From assembly GCF_004193775.1 (NCBI RefSeq), contig NC_041006.1, positions 25,658,388 through 25,722,387 on the forward strand: a stretch of DNA of 64,000 bases, read 5' to 3'. Positions 1 to 10,817 of the stretch are shown one piece after another; the first letter of the stretch is position 1, and each line of letters starts with the position of its first letter. Both the position numbers and the translations under genes were made by a program. The stretch is from Glycine soja. Lineage: Eukaryota > Streptophyta > Magnoliopsida > Fabales > Fabaceae. The notes below the pieces were generated by a model. It ran no database searches, was not told the origin of the DNA, and worked only from the letters and a program-made list of their open reading frames with translations.

Positions 1-388
1 TGCCTTCATGTGTTACTTGTAGAGTGTCCCACATTTCCTTAGCACTCTTACAATCTGAAACCCTGAAATATTCATCCATTCCCAGGGCAGATGTAATTAT
101 GTTTTTGGCTTTTAAATTATATTGTACTCGTCTTCTATCCTCTTCAGACCATCTATCCCTAGGTCTTTCTATTGTTGTGCTTCCACTTGTTGTCCTTCCA
201 TCTATTGTAGTTCTTTCTACTGTGGTGGGTATATAAGGCCCTATTTCTATGGCTTCCCAAATGTTTAAGTCTATTGCCTCAATAAAAATTTGCATTCAGG
301 TTTTCCAGTAGTGGTAACCCTCTCCATTAAAGATTGGAGGTCAATTGATTGAATTTCCTTCTGGAAATAAGAAGTTTGCTGAGGCCAT
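1..388 (-). pseudogene. Copia gag N-terminal remnant
   Basis: Reading the minus strand from an ATG at 388-386 gives the start of a Ty1/copia Gag closely resembling the one at 8313-9095 (same FNGE, YWKTRM, IFIEAIDLN and WDTLQ blocks). Gag is the structural protein that forms the cytoplasmic particle. The frame is broken: an in-frame TGA falls where the sister copy has the Met of its HMPPIF block. The gene runs off the left edge, so protease and pol, if present, are not visible. It belongs to the element whose 5' LTR lies at 439-1445; a tRNA-iMet-type primer binding site (TGGTATCAGGGC on the minus strand) lies between them. Confidence 0.8.
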
Positions 389-438
389 TATTCTTGAAGC
401 TTCTAAACTTTATACAAAAATGAAGCCCTGATACCACT

Positions 439-1445
439 TGTTAGACAAGTGGCCTCAGATATCTTAAGAAGGGGGGTTGAATTAAGATATTGCAAACTAT
501 TTCCCCAATTAAAATTCTATTTCAATTTCAATGCAAGTTATAAGTTCCCTTAAAAATGAACTCTTAAATAATGATTCAAATAGAACAATCTGAATATAAA
601 TGTAAAGCAATAATAAATAAAAGAGTTTAAGTGAAGAGAAAGTGCAAACTCAGATTTATACTGGTTCGGCCACACCCTTGTGCCTACGTCCAGTCCCCAA
701 GCAACCCGCTTAAGAGTTCCACTATCTTGTAAAATCCTTTTACAAGTTCTGAACACACAAGGACAATCCTTCTTTTGTGTTCAGATTTCTTTACAACAAG
801 AGACCCTCGGTCTCTCAATCCCCTTTGAGAATTTAGAAAGTAGAGAAGAATGAATCTCTCTTGAAAGAGATAGATTGTACAATTTGAGCACTCAATTAAT
901 TCCTTATTGAATTGCAAGTGTATTGGCCAAGGAATTCTTTAGAGGATAAAATGTTTTTGCTCTTTGAGAGAATAAGACTTTTTTGTTATGAAAAACTCTG
1001 AGCAAATTCGTGTTGCAAGTCACATATAAATAGACCTTTGGTGGCCATGTGAAAACCATTTGAAAAGATGTGACTCTTGGAAATAATTTTCTGAAAATCT
1101 CATCTGGTAATCGATTATTAACTACTGGTAATCGATTACCAATATTGTGTAATCGATTACACAGTCTAAAATTTGAATTCAAATTTTAATAGCTGTTGTA
1201 AATCATTTTTGGCCACTGGTAATCGATTACTAGGGAGTAAATCTCTTGAAAAAGACTTTTTAACTTAAATTTCTTGGCCAAACCTTTTGTTATTTCAATT
1301 AGGAATTCCCTTCCTAAAATACTAGTGATCATCTTGATGTTGTGTCTTGTATTCTTGAATCATTGTCTTGAATTAAACTTGAAAAGCGCATTTACATCAA
1401 ATCATCATGATCATCATCAAAACATCAAAGTCATTTGCTTCTACA
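439..1445 (-). repeat. 5' LTR of the left-edge Copia element
   Basis: The LTR begins TGTTAGACAAGTGG next to the primer binding site and ends GCTTCTACA, the same termini as the LTRs at 4873-5733 and 9146-10577. It contains four copies of the palindrome TAATCGATTA (1108, 1129, 1150, 1220), upstream of a TATA-like stretch at 1024-1032 in element orientation. The next bases (1446-1450, AAAAC) begin Athila RNase H sequence, so the element inserted into that gene. The other LTR lies outside the window, so the target duplication cannot be checked. Confidence 0.85.
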
Positions 1446-2692
1446 AAAACTATGGCTAGTAGCTCTTTCTCAATGCATAATTGGATGCATCACACATAAG
1501 CTCAAAAGGGACTGTCAAGTCGGGTGCCTGGATGATGAGGGTGGTAGTCAATGCTCTTTTGAGGCAATCAAAAGCCTCTTTGCATTTATCATTTAAATCA
1601 AACTCCACCTCCTTTTGCAACAAGTTGGGTAGTGGAAGGGCTACTTTGATAAAATATCTTATAAAGCGCTTGTAGAATCCTACATGACCAAGAAAAGATC
1701 GCACCTCTCGCACGCAAGAGGGGAAGACAATTGTGAAATAACAGAAATTTTTGCAGGATCTACTTCAATGCCCTTATTGGAAATAATGTGGCCTAAAACT
1801 ATACCTTGCTCAACCATAAAATGACATTTTTCAAAATTTAGAACAAGGTTAGTTTCAGTGCATTTATTCAAAACCTTTTCCAGACTATCCAAACAAACAT
1901 CAAAAGAGGATCCATATACAGTGAAATCATCCATAAACACCTCTATGCAATTTTCTAAAAAATCACTAAAAATACTAATCATGCACCGCTGGAAGGTACC
2001 AGGGGCATTGCACAGGCCGAAAGGCATCCTCCTATAGGCAAAAGTGCCAAAGGGGCAGGTGAATGTGGTCTTTTCTTGATCGTCAAGAGCAATAGTGATT
2101 TGCATATAATCAGAAAAACCATCAAGGAAGCAGTAGTGAGATTTACCTGCCAGGCGTTCAAGCATCTGGTCAATGAATGGCAGGGGAAAATGGTCCTTTT
2201 TGGTAACCTGGTTCAGCCTCCTATAGTCGATGCAAACTCTCCAACTGTTCTGCACCCGAGTAGGAATCAACTCCTCATTCTCATTTTTTATCACGGTGAG
2301 ACCAATTTTCTTCGGGACTACCTGGACGGGACTCACCCATTGGCTGTCGAAGATAGGATAGATGATTCCAGCTTGCAAAAGCTTGGTTACCTCCTTCTTC
2401 ACTACATCAAGAATCACCGGGTTGAGTCTTCTCTGTGGCTGTCTTACTTGTTTAGCCCCATCCTCTAAATTTATCCGATGCATACATGTGGATGGGCTAA
2501 TACCAAGAATGTCCATCAGGGTACAGCCTAAATCCTTTTTATGCTTCTTAAGAACTGATAATAGCTTCTCCTCTTGCTCATCGGCAAGGGAGGCAGATAT
2601 TAAACAAGTAGTATCAAAGATTTTTTTTAATTCATATACCTTTAAAGCAAAATATCGTAGCTTTTGGGTTGCTACTGTTGTGAAGGATTCGA
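1446..2692 (-). pseudogene. Athila-type Ty3/gypsy pol remnant (RT-RNase H)
   Basis: The minus strand encodes a reverse transcriptase with the blocks WRVCIDYRRLNQ, MPFGLCNAPGTFQRCM and the catalytic FMDD box (2696-1680), continuing after a frameshift into RNase H (1713-1456). These are typical of plant Athila/Tat gypsy elements. Protease is absent: RT follows the end of gag almost directly. In RNase H the protein jumps from the DASNYA block to a KKLLAI block, an internal deletion, and is then cut by the Copia LTR at 1445. Integrase is not visible. Non-functional. Confidence 0.85.
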
Positions 2693-3874
2693 CCATCTAA
2701 GGATGGGATGATTCCTCCACCCGGGATTGTACCTGTTGCTAGAGAGGTCATAATTGTTTTGTTGTGGTTGATTTTGCTGCCGAGGTTGAGGAGGTTTATT
2801 GTAGATGTTTGCAGCATAAGCTTCAGGCTGTTCAATTACTTCAGATTGTTGCACAGAAGGGCAAAGGTCTGTGTGGTGGTCGGCAGAGGAGCATAAACCA
2901 CAGAGTCTGGCGACAGGTGCAGATTTTTGATTCATGGCCAGTTGGGTTACCAGGTTAACCAAGGCATCTAGTTTACCTTCAAGCTTCTTAGTCTCGGCTG
3001 ATGAAGATGAATTCGTGGCTACTTCATGCACGCCTCTAATGACAATAACATCACTTCTATCACTAAATTGCTGGGAGTTTGAAGCCATCTTCTCAATTAA
3101 ATTTCTGGCTTCAGCAGGGGTCATGTCTCCAAGGGCTCCACCACTGGCAGCATCTATCATACTTCTCTCCATGTTACTGAGTCCTTCATAAAAATATTGG
3201 AGGAGAAACTGCTCAGAAATCTGGTGGTGAGGGCAACTGACACATAGTTTCTTAAATCTCTACCAGTATTCATATAAGCTCTCTCCACTGAGTTTTCTAA
3301 TGCCTGAAATATCCTTTCTGATGGTCGTGGTCTTGGAAATAGGGAAAAGTTTTTCTAACAATACTCTCTTGAGGTCATCCCAGCTCGTGATGGACCTTGG
3401 AGCAAGGTAATATATCCAGTCCTTTGCCACTCCCTCTAAAGAATAAGGAAAGGCCTTCAGAAATATGTGATCCTCCTGGACATCTAGGGGTTTCATGGTG
3501 GAGCAGACAATATGGAATTCTTTCAGATGTTTGTGCGGGTCTTCACCTACAAGGCCATGAAACTTTGGAAGCAAATGGACCAGTCCAGTTTTAAGAACAT
3601 TTGGGACATCCTCATCAGGGTATTGGATGCACAAGCTTTCGTAGGTGAAATCAGGTGCAGCCATTTCCCTTAGAGTCCTCTCATGGGGTGGAGGTTGTGC
3701 CATGTTCTCAGAATGTTCAAAATCAGAATGTTCAAAACTATAATGCTCAAAATCACCAATAATAGAATGCTCAGGATGCTCAAAAGGTACTAAATGATGT
3801 CTAACTAATCTATGAAATGTCCTATCTATCTCAGGATCAAAGGGTTGTAAGTTAGATGGATTGCCTCTAGTCAT
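2693..3874 (-). pseudogene. Athila-type gag remnant
   Basis: The first ORF (3874-3260) starts MTRGNPSNLQPFDPEIDRT and continues with a retrotransposon Gag matrix-like region (YLAPRSITSWDDLK...LEKLFP). A second segment (3172-2672), separated by a break near 3172-3260, covers the distal part with a short Cys/His cluster (CGLCSSADHHTDLC) and a Gln/Asn/Pro-rich tail. Together they form one decayed gag that would package element RNA. The tail runs straight into RT sequence, so the protease region has been deleted. A lineage other than Athila within Tat/Athila is possible. Confidence 0.8.
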
Positions 3875-4734
3875 ACACTCTATTCAGCATGCACAACTAG
3901 TTACCTTCTTATGCAAGTAATAGTGTAGGTTTGAACTACAACTACCATTAAATGATATCCAAATGACTTGAAATTTTGTGAGCAACCTTATAAAATGATG
4001 AGAAGATAGCACAAAAAATTTCAAACGAAAATTCAAATTCTAACTATAGAAGCTAAAAATGATAAGTTAAGAAAAATAAGAGAATAATACTTGGAAAATA
4101 AAAAACTTTTGGCAGAATCACAATTTTTGGAAGAAGCAGACCTCAGCCGACCTATGGTGGCTGCCACGGAATGGGAAATTTTTTTCTACCCCAAATACAT
4201 ATATAATAATAGCGATTCTGATAACCGGAGCAAAAGTTATGGCCGTTTGAAGTTTTGACAAAAATTAAATTTGCTATTTTTTTGGAACTTTCAAATCTGA
4301 CTAAACTAAGGGCTCCAGCTATTTTTCTCAGAAAATATGGATCAAAATAAGTGACCACAAAAAAATTCAGCCAAAAATAAAAACTATAGCTACCAAAACA
4401 AAAAATCCCAATTAATTCAGCAAGTGTGGTCTCCAAAATCCGTCGCTAAGGGATTTCCACTACTACCTTGTTTTCCAGTTCAACAAAAGTGGTCGCTAAA
4501 TCCTTCGCAAAACACTATTCACAGCAAAACACAAAAACTGAAACAGGGGAAGCGCTGAATAGAAAAACTAAAACAAAACACCACACTAAAAAAAATAGCA
4601 AGACACTAAACAACACTTAACGCAACACGAACACAACACTAACACAACACACGAAAGCATAAAACAACTAAACATAAAACACGAATTACTAGCTATTATG
4701 AACCTTTGGACACTGCTCCCTGGCAGCGGCGCCA
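3875..4734 (-). other. Athila leader and tRNA-Asp-type primer binding site
   Basis: This is a non-coding leader between gag and LTR. At 4715-4734 the minus strand reads TGGCGCCGCTGCCAGGGAGC, the primer binding site class used by Athila elements (complementary to a tRNA 3' end, usually assigned to tRNA-Asp). It fixes element orientation as minus. No gene is seen in the leader. Confidence 0.7.
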
Positions 4735-4738
4735 AATT

Positions 4739-4872
4739 TGATCGAGGTCATGCCCAAATCAAATAAACATTAAAATGCAATAACTAGGAAGTGATCCTAG
4801 GTCATTTCCCAACGAGCAATGATAAACCAAATGTTCATAACAGATAGTAGGAAAATAGTAACGAATTAGGGG
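4739..4872 (-). repeat. Truncated Athila 5' LTR
   Basis: About 134 bp of LTR follow the primer binding site (TGATCGAGGTCATGCCC on the plus strand). The sequence then switches at a G-run (near 4868-4873) to an internal position of an unrelated Copia LTR. Both elements are truncated at this junction, which points to a deletion or ectopic recombination rather than a clean insertion. Confidence 0.65.
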
Positions 4873-5733
4873 GGATTAGTCCTTTGAAATATTTTGTTCA
4901 AAGGGAAGAGGAAGAATCAAAAGAATTATCAGGTGGTTAGTCCTTTGAATCTTTTAGCAAGAGGGAAAAGGAAGAAAAGATAGCACACTTTTGTTTTCTG
5001 TAGAATTTCCACTTGCAGAAAAACAAAGTTTAGAAAGCTTTTTGGCAAAGAAAAAGCAATGGGCAATGGTTAGAGAAAGATTGTGAAAAAGGATTGTTTG
5101 GTAGAATATCATATATCTTGAAACGTGTGGCAAAGTCATGCTTTTATAGACTCTTCATGTTTGGTCAAAGAAATCATTGGAAGAGTTATGACTTTTGAGA
5201 AAACCATGTTAAGAGTTATAACTCTTAACTTTTTCTTCAAAACTATTCACTAGTAATCGATTACCACAATGGTGTAATCGATTACACAATGTATTTTATG
5301 AAAAGTTGTGACTCTTCACAATTGGATTTGAATTCCAACGTTCAGATTCACTTGTAATCGATTACTAATATAGTGTAACCGATTACACTATTTGAAAATC
5401 ATTTTGGAACGTTACAAATCATTTGAAAACCAAATTGGTCACTGGTAATCAATTACTGCCAACTGTTAATCGATTACCAAGAGTAATCACTCTGGTAACT
5501 TAGAAAATTTGAGAAAATTCTTTTGTAAAACAAAACTGTGCTATTTGGTTTTTGAAAAAATATTTTAATACTTATCCTATATGAAGTCTTGACTTGTTGC
5601 TTCTTGATTTCTTCTCTTGAATCTTGAATCTTGGATTTGATTCTTGGTGCTTGATCTTGAAATCTTGAATCAATCATTTGGGCTTTTGGCATCATCAAAA
5701 TTGTTGTTCATCATCATGAAGCTCGCTTCTACA
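4873..5733 (-). repeat. 3' LTR (truncated) of the pol-less Copia element
   Basis: Aligns with 9714-10577 of the 5' LTR, sharing GGTTAGTCCTTTGAA repeats, a TATA box (TATAAAAG on the minus strand, 5141-5148) and TAATCGATTA palindromes at 5254, 5275, 5355 and 5467. It lacks a short internal repeat present in the other LTR near 9855-9875. The distal part of the LTR is missing at the 4872 junction. Confidence 0.8.
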
Positions 5734-5752
5734 ATCTCCCCCTTTTTGATGA
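5734..5752 (-). other. Polypurine tract
   Basis: On the minus strand, AAAAAGGGGGAGATTG directly abuts the 3' LTR, as expected for the primer of plus-strand DNA synthesis. A second, shorter purine tract occurs near 5815-5826. Confidence 0.75.
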
Positions 5753-6202
5753 TGACAAACCTGAAATCAAGAAACGCATACAAGCTCTATCTTCTAATTG
5801 ATCACTCACTTAATTCTCCCCCTTTGCTTTTGAGTTTAAGATTCACTTGAAATTAAGTTATTTAATTATATGAGTTCTTGATTTAATCCCAACTTTCTCT
5901 CCCCATTTGTGGCATCAACAAAAAGTCAAAGTGCGTATATAAACATAAAATCATACACAAACTCATAATCATCCAAGAATTTTAATCCATACAACAAGCA
6001 AGAAGGACAATAATTCATACATAAACTAAGCAAGGAAGATAATAATTCATCCATTAATCATAATAAAATGTCAGATAATTAGAAAGTCATCCAAGATAAC
6101 CAAATTAAAACAACTAATTTAGAAAGTAATATACTAATAAGTGTTTCAAAACATAGCCAAATACACGGCTAGAAATTAAAATACTAATAATAATAGTAAT
6201 GC

Positions 6203-7311
6203 CTAAATTGATGGTGGTGGTGGTGGTAAGTCAAAGCAATCGCGAATAAAGGTGACATCTCCTTCAACCTTTGTAATCCTTGAGTCCATCTCCTCGAATC
6301 GTGTGTCCACTTGATGTTCCAAAGAGTCAAACCTCTCACCAACATAGGTTTGAAGTCCGTCAAACCTGTCCAAAATACTTTGAAGGAGAGAAGAATCCTC
6401 TCCAGCTGGTAAGTGTCCTTCTTCATCATTTGGTTGAGCATCCTTTTTTACCCAAGAGTCGTCACGCTCTTTGCGGTAACCAAAGGAGGCAAGCACAACA
6501 GCACTGATCAAGAAAGATCTCTTGATTGGAACATAAGGTTCAGAATCAAGAGGGATGTTAAAATGTTGAAGGAACAAAGTAACTAAGTAAGGATAGGGAA
6601 AAGGAGCATTTAATCGCAATGCCTTATGCATGTGATATGGGACTAGATGTGCCCAATCAATTTGTCGGCCGGTATGAAAGGCCCACATGACTATTAGTCT
6701 TCTTCAGAAACCTATGCAAGGTTTGAAGATGTAGGGAGTGGGATACGAAAAATTAGATAATGAAGGATGCGGCTTTCAAGAGCCAATGAAATGGCAAGCA
6801 GCCTTCTGATCATATCCACTTGGTTGGTGCAAATCAACTGGCGGACATCATGCACAGAAAAATCAAATTTCCAATCATCATCCAATGCACCTTCAATTGG
6901 TACACCTTCGCTAGACAATTGGGTCAAATCATAGAAGAGGGATTGATAAATGAACATCTTTATCCCAAAGACCTCAGAAATCAAGGTACTCTCTTGAATT
7001 TCAAGATTAGAATAAAAAGCTTTTACTAATTCAGAATACACAGGAAGTTTTAAAGACATAAAGGGAATGAGATTTGAGTTCTGAAATGCTTGAATGCACT
7101 CGAAACTCTCATCAGAAAAGAAATCCATATCTATGAACTTAGGGTCAATGATAGAACAAGAGGAGAAGAGGTTTATGTACTTTGTACGTTGTTCTTTCGA
7201 TGAGAACAATGAGGAGGAGGAAATGGAGGAAGGAATTGGAGTATCCTGAGCCTCGGAGTGCCGTTGGCTTCTACTCAAAGAACCCTTGCGCTTCTTCGAT
7301 GGTTTCACCAT
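6203..7311 (-). pseudogene. Envelope-like / plant-transposon-protein ORF (broken)
   Basis: Two minus-strand pieces (7311-6712, starting MVKPSKKRKGSLS, and 6688-6203) form one gene. The N-terminus is basic and Ser-rich. A central domain shows the same layout as the SIRE1 env-like protein (a SELVKAFYSNL block, then ILHYLIFR, then a block near FLQHFNIP). The C-terminus has a heptad-like stretch (FDSLEHQVDTRFEEMDSRI) and ends in a Pro-rich tail. Breaks: an in-frame TAG just after SNLA and a one-base loss some 15 bases later. No signal peptide is obvious. The position between gag and the polypurine tract is that of the env-like gene in SIRE-type elements. Function in any element is unproven. Confidence 0.65.
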
Positions 7312-7491
7312 TTGAGAGACTTATTTGAAATTTCAATCAGTTGAAATGAAAGAGGATAAAAAAGATGAATTTTGGGCTTTGTAGGACGTGATTTGGATAA
7401 GAAATGAGTGAGTTGTGGCAGAAAGAAAAATTGGGAATGAGGGTTTCGCGAGAGAGACGAAGTTGGAGTTTTGTGAATTCTGAAATTTGAA

Positions 7492-7545
7492 TTTATAAGC
7501 AGCAGAGACGCGTTGTAATCGATTACACATTGTGGTAATCGATTA
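7492..7545 (-). promoter_or_regulatory. Candidate internal promoter before the env-like ORF
   Basis: On the minus strand, two copies of the palindrome TAATCGATTA (7536-7545 and 7516-7525) are followed 17 bp later by a TATA-like TTATAAAT (7498-7492), about 180 bp before the env-like ATG at 7311. This copies the palindrome-then-TATA order seen in the LTRs. A separate promoter is an inference. Confidence 0.4.
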
Positions 7546-8001
7546 CAGAGAACATTTTAACAGAACTAAATGCTAAATGAACTTTTAGGATGAAAGGATT
7601 TGAAAGGGGGTCAAAATACTTTATATCTAATAACTCTTATATGAAAATAAATATATATAACATAATAGATTTTTGAAAAACTTTATGAATGACTTTTAAG
7701 CAAGTAATTCACATATCATACTAAAAATCATGCAAGAATCATAGGCATTATCAAGTATTTGTTTTAATAATAAACTTCATGCTTCGAGAAGGAAAATAAC
7801 TAAATCAAACATATAAGCACATACTCATAATAGCAATCAATCAAGACAAAAAAATAAAATTTTGTTAGTCATCATATAACAAGTTAATTGAAAGGAAAGT
7901 TTCAACCAACTTAATTTAAAAGAGAATGGTTTTGATGTTACCTTTTTCATGATTTAAGTGCCTAGCTCTTCAAAGATGGAAGTCAGACTTTTGCTTTTTG
8001 C

Positions 8002-9095
8002 TTAATCTTCTTGAGAGATGTTCTCATCGCTCTCATAGTCCTTGGATAGAAGGTTGATCTCCTTCTTCGAACCATCAGATGAGTCATTATCATCCCATGC
8101 AATATATGCCTTCATGGATCTTCTTTCTTCATGACTTTTCTTCTCATTCTTCTCAGGCCATTGCTCGTCTGAGGGGCAATTTTCTTTGATGTGACCAAGT
8201 TGGTTGCACTTGTAGCATCTAAGAGTTGGAGAGTCTTCTTGGAATCCTTTTCCATGGTTGAAATTTTGACGCCTCTCGATTCTTCTCTTCTTGACAAATT
8301 TGTGAAACTTCTTCAAAAGATTGAGAAGTCTTCTTCATCTTTTGATTCTTCATCTTCATTTTCTTCTTGTATTGATGAGGAGGCTTTTAGTGCTATGCTT
8401 CGTTTCCTCTTGTCGATTTCTTCATTTTGATTTAGTTGTTGGAGTTCCATCTCATGTTCCTGTAATTTGCCAAAAAGAGTGGCAAGAGACATAGAAGAAA
8501 GATCTTTACTTTCAAAAATGGTAGTTACCTTGGGCTTCCATTCCCTACTTAAGCATCTCAAAACTTTATTAATTAAATCTTCATTAGGAAAGATTTTTCC
8601 TAAGGAGGCAAGGTGATTAACTATGTGTGTGAATCTTTTATGCATGCTTTGAATGTTCTCATTTGTGTTCATCCTAAAGAGTTCATATTCATGGGTCAAT
8701 ATATTAATCCTAGATCTCTTAACATCAGTGGTGCCTTCATGTGTGAGTTGTAGTGTATCCCATATCTCCTTTGCATTTGGACAGTTTGAAACTCTAAAAT
8801 ATTCATCTGCTCCTAGAGCAGAAGTAATAATGTTTTTGGCTTTAAGATTATGTTGGACTCTTCTTCTATCTTCTTCAGACCATTTATCTCTAGGTTTTTT
8901 TGTTGTTGTGCCTATGCTTGCATCTACTATGATGGGTACATAAGGTCCTATTTCTATTGCTTCCCAAATGTTTAAATCTATGGCTTCAATAAAGATTTGC
9001 ATTCGGGTTTTCCAATAGTGGTGACCCTCACCATTAAAGATAGGTGGCATATGGATGGAGTTTCCTTCGGGAAACAGAGAATTTGAGGAGGCCAT
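8002..9095 (-). pseudogene. Copia gag of the pol-less element (one frameshift)
   Basis: The frame begins MASSNSLFPEGNS at 9095 and runs 260 codons through the usual Copia Gag landmarks (WKTRMQIFIEA, WDTLQLTHEG, RFTHIVNHL). After a one-base loss near 8314 it continues with MKKFHKFVKK and a CCHC zinc knuckle (CYKCNQLGHIKENC, about 8173-8214), ending at a stop at 8002. Gag would bind and package RNA. The ORF stops shortly after the knuckle instead of running into protease, consistent with a gag-only design or a pol deletion. Confidence 0.8.
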
Positions 9096-9145
9096 GAATC
9101 TTGAAGTTGTAAAACTTTTCTCAAGATACCTGCTCCGATACCACT

Positions 9146-10577
9146 TGTTGGATCAAGTGGCCTCGGAATAATTAAGAAGGGGGGGTTGAATTAATTATGA
9201 ACGTGTCTTGACTAATTAAAAATTTATCCTTCTTAATATTACTAGATTCAATTAGGCTTTACTACTAAGTTATGGGAAAGTAAAGAACAGAAACAATAAC
9301 TTAGACAAAAGTAAAGAAAAAATAAAAAGTGCACAGCGGAAAGATAAAAAGTGTAGGGAAGAAGAAGACAAACACAAGATTTATACTGGTTCGGCAACAA
9401 CCCGTGCCTACATCCAGTCCCCAAGCAATCACCGGTTCTTGAGATTTCCAATAACCTTGTAAAATCCTTTACAAGCAAAGATCCACAAGGGATGTACCCT
9501 CCCTTGTTCTCTTTGAACAACCAAGTGGATGTATGCTCCACTTGAACTGATCCACAAGAGATGTACCCTCTCTTGTTCTCAGTATTACAATCCAATTAGA
9601 TGTATGCCCTACTTGTACCACAAAGGATGTACCCTCCAATGTGTTAAGACAAAGAATTCTTAGGCGGTTAGTCCCTTGAATCTTTGTAAGGGGAAACAAA
9701 AGATATCTCAGGCGGTTAGTCCTTTGAAATCTTTTGTTTAAAGGGAAGAGGAAGAATCAAAAGAATTCTCAGGTGGTTAGTCCTTTGAATCTTTTGGCAA
9801 GAGGGAGAAGGAAGAAAAGATAGCGCACTTTTGTTTTCTATAGAATTTCCACTTGCAGAAAACAAAGTTTTGAAAACAAAGTTTAGAAAGCTTTTTGGCA
9901 AAGAAAAAGCAATGGGCAATGGCTAGAGAAAGATTGTGAAAAAAGATTGTTTGGAAGAATATCATATATCTTGAAATGTGTGCCAAAGTCATGCTTTTAT
10001 AGACTCTTCATGTCTGGTCAAAGAAATCATTGGAAGAGTTATGACTTTTGAGAAAACCATGTTAAGAGTTATAACTCTTAACTTTTTCTTCAAAACTATT
10101 CACTGGTAATCGATTACCATAATGGTGTAATCGATTACACAATGGATTTTATGAAAAGTTGTGACTCTTCACAATTGGATTTGAATTCCAACGTTCAGAT
10201 TCACTTGTAATCGATTACTAATATAGTGTAATTGATTACACTATTTGAAAATCATTTTGGAACGTTACAAATCATTTGAAAACATTTTGAAAACCAAACT
10301 GGTCACTGGTAATCGATTACCAGAGAGTAATCACTCTGGTAACTTAGAAAATTTGAGAAAATTCTTTTGTAAAACAAAACTGTGCTATTTGGTTTTTGAA
10401 AAAATCTTTTAATACTTATCCTATATGAAGTCTTGACTTGTTACTTCTTGATTTCTTCTCTTGAATCTTGAATCTTGGATTGGATTCTTGATGCTTGATC
10501 TTGAAATCTTGAATCAATCATTTGGGCTTTTGGCATCATCAAAATTGTTGTTCATCATCATGAAGCTTGCTTCTACA
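9146..10577 (-). repeat. 5' LTR of the pol-less Copia element
   Basis: A 1432-bp LTR, TGTTGGATCAAG...GCTTCTACA on the plus strand, beside primer binding sequence TGGTATCGGAGCA on the minus strand. It holds short degenerate repeats: GATGTACCCTC units near 9490-9640 and three GGTTAGTCC-YTTGAA units near 9664-9780. The U3 part contains TATA and palindromes, listed separately. Confidence 0.85.
9994..10319 (-). promoter_or_regulatory. LTR promoter: TATA box with upstream TAATCGATTA cluster
   Basis: Minus strand: palindromes at 10310, 10208, 10128 and 10107, then TATAAAAG (10001-9994). The cluster lies about 100-320 bp upstream of TATA, an enhancer-like position in U3. The truncated sister LTR has the same order. 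Confidence 0.55.
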
Positions 10578-10582
10578 TATTA

Positions 10583-10791
10583 TTAGGGTACCCTCCCTAC
10601 ACTATGAAGCCCTGAATACAAGGCCCAAAAATAATGAAACCCTAATCTAATATGTACAAAGATAAGTGAGCTCATACTTAGCCCATGGGCTCAAAATCTA
10701 CGCTAAGGCTCATGAGAACCCTAAGGCCTTCTCCTACATCTTTGGCCCAATCTTCTTGGAGTCTTTTATCCAATGCCCTTGGGGGGTAGGA
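10583..10791 (-). repeat. Partial LTR of the TGATGCAATYCTACC family
   Basis: Matches one end of the solo LTRs at 29564-30524 and 46523-47498 (blocks AGGGTACCCT, CATGAGAACCCTA and GCCCTTGGGGGGTAGGA). Only about 210 bp remain, lying directly against the end of the neighbouring Copia LTR, so the rest has been lost. Confidence 0.75.
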
Positions 10792-10817
10792 AGGCATTAG
10801 AGAGGGAGAGGGAGAAG

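Larger units (their letters stand above)
4873..10577 (-). mobile_element. Copia-like element with gag and env-like ORF but no pol
   Basis: In minus orientation the order is 5' LTR (9146-10577), primer binding site (about 9132-9143), gag (9095-8002), env-like ORF (7311-6203), polypurine tract (5752-5734) and a 5'-truncated 3' LTR (5733-4873). No protease, integrase, RT or RNase H sequence is visible between gag and the env-like ORF; 7560-8000 is AT-rich and non-coding. The layout matches a SIRE-type element with pol removed. It could only move with enzymes supplied in trans, and both ORFs now carry disabling mutations. Gag-only 'TR-GAG' elements are described in plants; the added env-like ORF is unusual. 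Confidence 0.75.

Noticed and set aside
1108..1229. CRISPR-like array of palindromic repeats
   Set aside because: Plant LTR context, irregular spacing, short palindromes and no cas genes.
6184..6441. ORF ending in a His-rich stretch
   Set aside because: Alternative frame of the env-like pseudogene's Pro-codon repeat.
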